Assembly: GCA_963576725.1 (NCBI GenBank)
Contig: OY755242.1
Span: forward strand, 24,417,869 to 24,481,868
Reading direction: 5' to 3'
Length of the DNA: 64,000 nt
From: Azorinus chamasolen
Lineage: Eukaryota; Mollusca; Bivalvia; Cardiida; Solecurtidae
This document shows positions 58,010 to 64,000 of the stretch, in pieces (the first letter of the stretch is position 1; each line of letters starts with the position of its first letter). The notes beneath the pieces were generated by a model that searched no databases, was not told the origin of the DNA, and saw only the letters and a program-made list of their open reading frames with translations. Position numbers and translations under genes: made by a program.

Positions 58010-58437
58010 AACCCATTCCTTCATACAAACGCTTTTTTCACGCCTTGGCAAACAGAGTAGACCACAACCAGACGACTCTTATATTAACCCATTCGCTCAT
58101 ATTGACGACTTTTGACGACTCTGTAAAGTCACTTTGTGAAACCATTGTGATAAATAAAGCATTTGCTAGGAGCAAATGCTCTATTTATCACAATGGTTTC
58201 AGAACTACACAATTCTAAAAGTTTCCTTTTGTCTAATTAATGTTCCTTTTCGGTAGGGTTATTCAAAGAGGCTTGGTCTAAAAATAGCCTATGAGGTAAT
58301 GGGTTAAAACTGTCTGATCAGGCTAAATTCTGTTTGCTAATAGAATAATATCCATCTGACTACAGTTTCGGTCACGGTAAAACAATCCCTTGTAAATCTG
58401 TGGCTAATCAAAAGTAATACACTCATTATTTATTACG
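58010..58437 (-). repeat. M2 element split by M1
   Basis: TAACCCATTCCTTCATACAA ACGC, GGCAAACAGAGTAGACCACA ACCAGACGACTC, then M1, then AACTGTCTGATCAGG, CTGTTTGCTAATAGAATAAT. The M1 sits at the hairpin apex. Confidence 0.7.
58084..58307 (-). repeat. M1 element at the apex of an M2 hairpin
   Basis: TTAA at both ends. The arm apex is shortened (GCATTTGC-TA-GGAGCAAATGC). Confidence 0.85.
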
Positions 58438-58881
58438 TACAGTAGTACATGGCTTAAGCGACCATTAAGTGACCATTAAACAGATGTCTAATTATCGGCC
58501 TGTAAGGCAGGTGAAAGCTTAATGCAGGCAAAAGTAATACATAAAAATTATCGAGGAGCTTTCTGAATTACATTTGTCTTGCATTAAGCTAACACCTGCT
58601 TTTTAACCCTCTCATGTTCAATAAATGACTGGACACTTAACCCCTTCCTCCATAAATACGCATATCTAAGCCTCTGCAATACCAACGTCTTGAAACCATT
58701 GTGATAAATACAGCATTTGCTCCTATAGGAGCAAATGCTCTATTTATCACAATGGATTCAAACTACAGACTTCTAAAATTTTACTTTTCTCTAGTAAATG
58801 CTCCTTTTGGGTAGATTCATTCAAAGAGGTTGGATCTAAAAATAGCCTATGAGGTAATGGGTTAAGACAGGTTCTACTGTA
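58438..58881 (+). repeat. T1 element split by M1
   Basis: TACAGTAGTACATGGCTTAA GCG..GACTGGACAC, M1, then GACAGGTTCTACTGTA. Removing the M1 and one TTAA restores CAC-TTAA-GACAGGTTCTACTGTA, identical to uninterrupted T1 right ends (15640-15655). Confidence 0.8.
58637..58865 (-). repeat. M1 element inside T1
   Basis: TTAACCCCTTCCTCCATAAA..GAGGTAATGGGTTAA. TTAA at 58637-58640 and 58862-58865. Confidence 0.85.
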
Positions 58882-58972
58882 AATATGGAATATGCAAAGA
58901 ATTAATCCTCCTCCGCTGTGGAAAGACCATGTCGGCTCTGTTCAATTTGTACTACTTTCGATTTAACACCCT

Positions 58973-59180
58973 TTCCTCCATAGGCTATCTTTAGACCCTA
59001 CCTCTTTGAATGAATCTACCCAAAAGGAGCATTTACTAGAGAAAAGTAAAGTAATTTGAAATCATTGTGATAAATAGAGCATTTGCTCCTATATGAGCAA
59101 ATGCTCTAATCATCACAACGGTTTCAACAGGTTACTTTTACATAGGCGTTGAAAGGCATATTTATGGAGGAAAGGGTTAA
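58973..59180 (+). repeat. M1 element
   Basis: TTAACACCCTTTCCTCCATA G..GGAGGAAAGGGTTAA; hairpin with apex CTATAT. Followed by T1-type AAGCAGGTAGCTGCTTAATG C. Confidence 0.8.
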
Positions 59181-59556
59181 AAGCAGGTAGCTGCTTAATG
59201 CAGAACAAAAGTGGTTATTACACAAACGTAGAAATGCAAATTAATGGAGGAAAGGATTAATCAGGTTTGCGAGACAGTATTGGCCAAGGGCAATGACACA
59301 CAAACTTCTGAAAATCTACATGTACTTACCCAGTGTCAGACAGCTCGAGATTACTCGAGTTACTTGGCGTCTCGTCTGGACTCAAGAAGTGGAAACTACA
59401 TTTATCAAAAATAGGAGTCTAAAAGGTAGGTGGGTGCTTAATGCATGGCAAAAGCAATGCAGAAATCTCCTATTCGAGCTGTCAGCATTACGTTTACCCT
59501 GCATTTAGCTATCGCCTGTCGTAAGGACATATATTTATGCCGCATTGTAATGGTAT
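59181..59556. repeat. T1 fragments and an M3-like core
   Basis: GTAGCTGCTTAATGCAGAAC at 59186, GATTACTCGAGTTACTTGGC G at 59350, and AAAGGTAGGTGGGTGCTTAA TGC..TCTCCTATTCGAGCTGTC at 59421-59490. Confidence 0.45.
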
Positions 59557-59803
59557 TTAACCCTTTACTTCATGAATATTCATAAAAGAAATAATGACAT
59601 CATGAATATTTATTAGCTGATTTTTATAATGGCGTATGTGCATAAACTGGTATGGTAATGGTAGAATCTGTAGAGTCAGATCTATTAAGATTTCATTAGC
59701 AAACAGAGAAGACCCTGATCAGACGGCTCCTACAGGAGCCGTCTGATCTGGGTCTTATATGTTTGCAAAGGCATAGACAGGTGTATTGATGGAGTAAAGG
59801 GTT
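59557..59803 (+). repeat. M2 element, reference copy
   Basis: TTAACCCTTTACTTCATGAA TATTCAT, TTTTTATAATGGCGTATG, GTAGAGTCAGATCT and a perfect hairpin GACCCTGATCAGACGGCTCC around TACA. Ends GGAGTAAAGGGTTCA (one base off TTAA). Confidence 0.85.
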
Positions 59804-60023
59804 CAGACGGGTTGTAGTGTTTAATGGTTTGTTGGAATGTCAGCGCCAAATACTCACTACGTGCCTGTCTAATCTAATACCGATCAGGCTGTAAATAGGT
59901 TTTTGCTGAACATTGTCATATTGAATTACATGTGACATATCACATCACATTCGCTACTGTGGGAAAGTACAGTTAAATGTGTTACATGATATAGAAATGG
60001 GACATAGGTACACATTGTTGAAC

Positions 60024-60116
60024 ACGCACGCACGCACACACGCATGCACAGACGCACGCACGACTGCACGCACACACAAATACACACGCACACATAAATA
60101 CACGCATACACGGACG
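60024..60116. repeat. ACGC/ACAC microsatellite
   Basis: Imperfect CACACG/CACGCA tract. Confidence 0.9.
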
Positions 60117-60184
60117 CAATATCCACCACCCCTACTTAACACCGCCTATCAACCCCTTTCTTTCATTCCTATTTCAAGATACAA

Positions 60185-60480
60185 TTTGTGTCAAACAGTT
60201 TTGATCCTGATGAGTCACCGAGTTTTCAAAGGTGATCCCGGACTCATCCGTACGATAAAGGCGAAAGATAGAGAAAATAATGTCCCTATCCCACCCTTAC
60301 CCCGCTTTAAAAAAAACACTCACTTCTGCTCAAACAGGATCTGGTGCAATTTTGACATCTACCAAATTGATCAAACGTTTGAGACACTACTGACCTAGTG
60401 TCAAACAGCTTGGATCCTGATCGACTTAATCGGATTCTCACCTGGATCCAAGCTGTTTGTAAATGCAAGTCAGGTCGTGG
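60185..60480 (+). repeat. M3-like elements (TCAAACGTTTGAGA subtype)
   Basis: A first partial core at 60190-60222 (TCAAACAGTTTTGATCCTGA TGAG). A second core at 60399-60462 (TCAAACAGCTTGGATCCTGA T..CACCTGGATCCAAGCTGTTT G). Confidence 0.55.
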
Positions 60481-60580
60481 TGAGCTGGATGAGGGCCAAT
60501 GCGCGGAAAACAACACATGTTCTTGTCAGATGATCTCATTATCCCTAATCAGGTAAGAAATAACGATCACCGTGGAGTGT

Positions 60581-60767
60581 TACAGTAAAACTCCGCTAAT
60601 ACGACCACCTAAAAGAGGTAGAGTTCTGGGTGCTAGATGCAGGTGATAGCTTAATGCAGGGCAAAAGTAATGCAAGAAAACTCCTAGACATGTATTAAGC
60701 AACCACCTGCTTATATAGACACCCATGTTTATTTATTAAGTGGTCGTATTAGAGGGGTTTTACTGTA
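60581..60767 (+). repeat. T1 element
   Basis: TACAGTAAAACTCCGCTAAT ACG..GTATTAGAGGGGTTTTACTGTA with TA. The right hairpin arm is deleted. Confidence 0.8.
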
Positions 60768-60869
60768 TTAGTTTATTTTTTTATAATGGCTTCTGAACGC
60801 TGGATGTTTTGGCAATGGCCGAAAAATAGAATATAAAACAATTTGTATAATTACACAATCAAACAGAGC
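60768..60869 (+). repeat. M2 fragment
   Basis: TTTTTTATAATGGCTTCTGA ACGC, TGGCAATGGCCGAAAAATAG and CAAACAGAGCAGACC, cut by element H. Confidence 0.55.
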
Positions 60870-61011
60870 AGACCACAGGGGGCCATTTCGTGGGTCTACA
60901 TGGTCTAAAAGGTAAAAAAATTTGATTGGGTCGATTTAGTGTTATATTATATACAAGGGGTCTAACTACCCACTCGCAAATTTCACGACCGATTCGAAAT
61001 AACGCCCGGTT

Positions 61012-61206
61012 TTGGACAGCCAAGATGGAATAACCACTAATATTTGGTACGAACGTGAAGCTGGGACCTTGTACTTTTCAAATAATATAACTTCTGATAC
61101 ATTCCGACTAAGCCGTAGCCAGTGCGGACGTGAAATTCCAACAAAATACGCTGATTTTTCTTATTCTGAAGACAAGTCGCAACAACTTGACCTAGTTTCT
61201 ATTTAG
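61012..61206 (+). pseudogene. Short frame in the left arm of element J
   Basis: 64 residues starting MDSQDGITTNIWYEREAGTL and including SRSQCGREIPTKYAD. The other arm (63440-63637, minus) encodes nearly the same peptide, with most differences giving similar residues. The family is not recognised. It could be the 5' end of a lost gene that was duplicated when the long arms formed. Confidence 0.45.
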
Positions 61207-62198
61207 CTAGTAACAAGACACTTGATTGACCTATAGGGGATGGTGCCCTACGTTCTCGCTAACGCTTATTGGGTAGGCAAGGTAACAGACACGCGAATGT
61301 TGTTATTGTAAAAGGAAGCGGGTCATGTGACTCGTAGTAGCCTGACAGAGATTTAAATCTGCTAATTGCAAGAAAATTCGCCTGCATTTCGGATCTGCAT
61401 CAGTGTCTGCAGATAGTTTGAGAGGTAAACGATAGTTTTTTAGCTCACCAGAGCACAAAGTGCTTAGGGTGAGATTTTGTGATTGCCTGATGTCCGTCGT
61501 CCGTCGACGTGCGTCGTCCGTCGTGCGTCGTGCGGTGGGCGTCGTTCGTCGTCAGTCGTAAACAATTTGAACCTTTAAAAATATTCTCCTCTGAATCTAC
61601 AGGGTTCTCACCTTTCATCTTTGGCACATAGCATCATCTGTAGGTCATCTACAAAAGTTATATAAATTATACCCCTGGGGTCAAAATTGGCCCTGCCCCA
61701 GGGGTTTTCAGTTTTCAATAGAAACATTTAGTGAAAACTTTGAACATCATCTCCTCTAAAACTAGAAGGTCCTCAGCTTTCATATTTGGCACATAGCTTC
61801 AACTTCAGGGCTTCTACAAAAGTTATATAAATTATGCCCCTAGGGTTAAAATTGGTCCAATCCAGTTTTTGGTAGCTGACTGCTTAAACAACCATTGGAT
61901 CACTAGGTATGCATAGGAAAAAACTTTAAAAATATTCTTGTCAGAAACTACATGTCCCAGAGCTTAGATAGTTGGTGTATAGATTTACTTAGCATAACTT
62001 TACGGGTTTTATAAGTATCATAGTTCTTGGGTTAAAATTGGCCCTGCCCTGTGTGTACAGTCTTCTTCATGTCAGAAACGACAGTCTAAAGGTTTCTCCT
62101 TAATATATCAGCCTGCAGAGCTCAGACCAGTCAGTGTGAGTTCTTATGTAATCACCCTTAGCCTGATCAGTAGAGTAGAAATTGTGTTTAGACTAGGG

Positions 62199-62640
62199 AT
62201 GTCAACGGCTTACCGGTTAACCGGTTAATCGATCGGATGACCGATAATCGGTTATTAAATATGATATTCGGTTACCTGAATTAAAAAATAAATATTAATA
62301 AATGGTAGTGTCATTCATTTTATAATGACACTAAAATCCCGAAAAATTAACTTTCTCTCCCCATCCATATCATAAAGATTGCCCCCTGTTGTGACAAACA
62401 AACCCTCAAGGCAGATTAGTGATAGCATCCATAGCATTAAAATAGGTGTTAACTCTATACCTTTGAGTTTTAATAGATACAGCTGCAGCATGAAAATAAT
62501 AATTTTCAAATGCAATCGAAAGCGAGATTCGAGTCACCGAATAGAACTCGCCGGAAATGCGTTTGCATTATCTCCCTTGATGAAAATCGGACAGCTAGAA
62601 CGCTGATATTTTATTGTTGGGTCTGTTGACATATCTTTGA
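62199..62640. repeat. ACCGGTTAACCGGTTA repeat, possibly hAT-like
   Basis: AGGGATGTCAACGGCTTACC then GGTTAACCGGTTAATCGATC G. Starts of this kind are common in hAT-derived short elements. The right boundary is uncertain. Confidence 0.4.
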
Positions 62641-62824
62641 GAAAACCATAGTCATTACATTTATTCATTGGTCGGATTTGTTTTGAAAACCCGTTAACAC
62701 ACCCTCATTTAAGATTGAGAAAACGGTGGATAGTTCTCATTATGCAGAACACTCTTAAAGCTTTTTTACATACCTATGCCCTGCATTAAGCTACCAGATA
62801 TCAATATAGAGCATATCTGTTTGC

Positions 62825-63160
62825 TTAACTCTTTGCATGCTGGGTAATTTTGTCAAATGCTAAATTATCCTAACTACACACTTTCTTTCTAAGTTTTTCA
62901 GAAGTTCAGTCTCATTGACAAACAGTTTGGATATTAGATCAGGCCCCACATTATATTGGTCCTGATCTGGATCCAAACTGTTTGCATAGGTCATTTGTGG
63001 TGTGGAAGAATCCCACTACACACGTTCTTTCTAAGTTTCTCAGAAGTTCAGTCTCATTTACAAACAATTTGGATATCAGATCAGGCCCTGACCTGGATCC
63101 AAACTGTTTGCATAGGTCATTAGTGGTGGGAGAATCCGCCTCTAGCATCCAAAGAATTAA
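62825..63160 (+). repeat. M3 element with internal tandem duplication
   Basis: TTAACTCTTTGCATGCTGGG..ATCCAAAGAATTAA. The unit from ACTACACAC-TTCTTTCTAAG through CATAGGTCATTTGTGGTG occurs twice (about 62873-63006 and 63014-63128), each with its own GGATATNAGATCAGGCCC hairpin. Confidence 0.7.
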
Positions 63161-63439
63161 ATACAAGTTCCAGTGGTCTATGCTCTATCCATTCTTTCAC
63201 TACATTCTTTCAGCATCATGTTCAGGTCCTCTACAAAAGTTATATAAATTGTGTCCCTGGGGTCAAATTTGGCACCGCCCTTTGGGTGTTAAGTTTTCAA
63301 TAGAAACATATAGTGAAAACTTTGAAAATCTTCTCATCTGATTGTCTGGTGAGCGCTTCAGGGCCATTCAGGCCCTCTTGTTGTCATATATATTGATTGC
63401 AAAATCGTTTTGTCCCGAGGCATCGCGATTATGGCCATT

Positions 63440-63637
63440 TTACGGGGGTCTAGCGGCAAACCGTTGTTGGGCGATCTCGTTCGAGTAAGCTAAATCGGCG
63501 TATTTTGTAGGAATTTCACGTCCGCACTGGCTACGGCTTACTCGGAATGTATCAAAAGTTATATTATTTGAAAAGTACAATGTCCCAGCTTCACGTTCAT
63601 ACCAAATATTAGTGGTTATTTCATCTTGGCTGTCCAA
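63440..63637 (-). pseudogene. Short frame in the right arm of element J
   Basis: 65 residues, MDSQDEITTNIWYEREAGTL then YFSNNITFDTFRVSRSQCGR. Mirror copy of 61012-61206, with a different C-terminus (EIAQQRFAARPP) where the arms stop matching. Confidence 0.45.
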
Positions 63638-63891
63638 AAACCGGGCGTTATTTCGAATCGGTCGTGAAATTTTGCGAGTGGGTAGTTAGACCCCTTGTAT
63701 TTAATATACATGTACATGTAATACTAAATTGACCCAATCAATTGTTTTGACCTTTTAGACCATGTAGACCCACGAAATGGCCCTCCTGTGGGGAAAGGTT
63801 AACACTTCCACTGCTGAATGTTAGCATCTGCAAATTGGAACTGGAACCAGTCTGTGTGCATAGGCAATAACTGACTCGTCATTGGCAACTA

Positions 63892-64000
63892 ATTTACCCT
63901 CTCGCTGCCAAATTCTGTCGACTGCAAACTTTGTCGTCTGCTACAAAATTTCAGTTTTTGATTTTCTTCATTTTTGTTTCAAAAAACATAGTAAAAGTAA
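63892..64000 (+). repeat. M3 element, left half, cut by window end
   Basis: TTTACCCTCTCGCTGCCAAA TTC, GTCGTCTGCTACAAAATTTC and TTTTTGTTTCAAAAAACATA GTAAAAGTAA, exactly the M3 left part up to where the hairpin would begin. Confidence 0.85.

Larger units (their letters stand above)
61439..63383 (+). mobile_element. CTCACC..GGCCCTCTTGTT repeat, split internally
   Basis: Starts AGCTCACCAGAGCACAAAGT GCTTAGGGTGAG, then a CGTCGTCCGTCG stretch, then repeated units (CATATTTGGCACATAGCTTC, AAAAGTTATATAAATTATGC CCC, GGGGTCAAAATTGGCCCTGC). It ends TGGTGAGCGCTTCAGGGCCA..GGCCCTCTTGTT. I associate this repeat with bivalve genomes. 62199-63160 holds later insertions. Confidence 0.65.
60952..63702. mobile_element. 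Long-TIR element J inside H
   Basis: Ends ACAAGGGGTCTAACTACCCA CTCGC and its inverse GCGAGTGGGTAGTTAGACCC CTTGT. The arms are ~95% alike over ~210 bp (about 60953-61165 and 63490-63701), then diverge. TATA/TA on both sides fits a TA target. Each arm carries a similar inward-reading short frame. Confidence 0.75.
60870..63795. mobile_element. Element H expanded by nested insertions
   Basis: The outer arms CCACAGGGGGCCATTTCGTG GG (60870 on) and CCCACGAAATGGCCCTCCTG TGG (to 63795) are those of the 154 bp palindrome at 17754-17907. There they meet at TATTATACTGTATAA; here they are separated by ~2.75 kb of other elements inserted at that centre. Confidence 0.75.

Overview
The window is animal nuclear DNA, most probably from a bivalve mollusc; I cannot name the species. 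Four things point that way. The coding signal is a spliced extracellular gene with one module per exon. There are remnants of LINE reverse transcriptases. A repeat starting CTCACC..GAGCAC and ending in GGCCCTCTTGTT (61439-63383) is of a kind I associate with bivalves. The DNA is AT-rich and packed with short inverted-repeat elements. There are no operons, and I see no CRISPR array, rRNA or tRNA.

The one apparently intact gene is on the + strand, 14217-46927. I assembled it by hand from splice signals and reading phase into 12 exons. They encode a predicted secreted protein of 799 residues: signal peptide, seven CCP/sushi domains, two thrombospondin type-1 (TSP1) repeats, two more CCP domains and a short C-terminal tail. 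Every intron is phase 1, so each module can be lost or duplicated without a frameshift. Exons 5-7 (CCP4-6) and exons 9-10 (TSP1) are tandem duplicates. A TATA box lies about 60 bp before the start codon. The architecture suggests a haemolymph recognition or complement-control-like protein, but this is inference.

The second protein-coding locus is a broken minus-strand gene at 51187-53986. It belongs to a multi-copy, uncharacterised family with PIN/FEN-like acidic motifs. It lies inside imperfect terminal inverted repeats at about 50449-50557 and 55093-55207, so it looks like the payload of a ~4.8 kb DNA element.

Most of the rest is miniature inverted-repeat elements, nested and abutting. I use working names. 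M1 (23 copies), M2, M3, M4 and M5 end in TTAACCC..GGGTTAA and insert at TTAA, as piggyBac-type elements do. T1 and T2 end in TACAGT..ACTGTA and fit TA-target Tc1/mariner/pogo-type elements. Each has a hairpin at its centre, and several families with unrelated ends share the same apex, GCTCC-TATA-GGAGC. At least three copies are hybrids joined at that hairpin. Several M1 copies sit inside T1 copies at TTAA, which shows insertion order and target-site duplication directly.

Layout: 1-14 kb, repeats and two LINE remnants; 14.2-46.9 kb, the CCP/TSP1 gene with repeat-filled introns; 47-50.4 kb, repeats; 50.4-55.2 kb, the PIN-like element; 55.2-60.8 kb, chained and nested elements; 60.87-63.8 kb, elements nested one inside another; 63.9 kb to the end, a partial M3.
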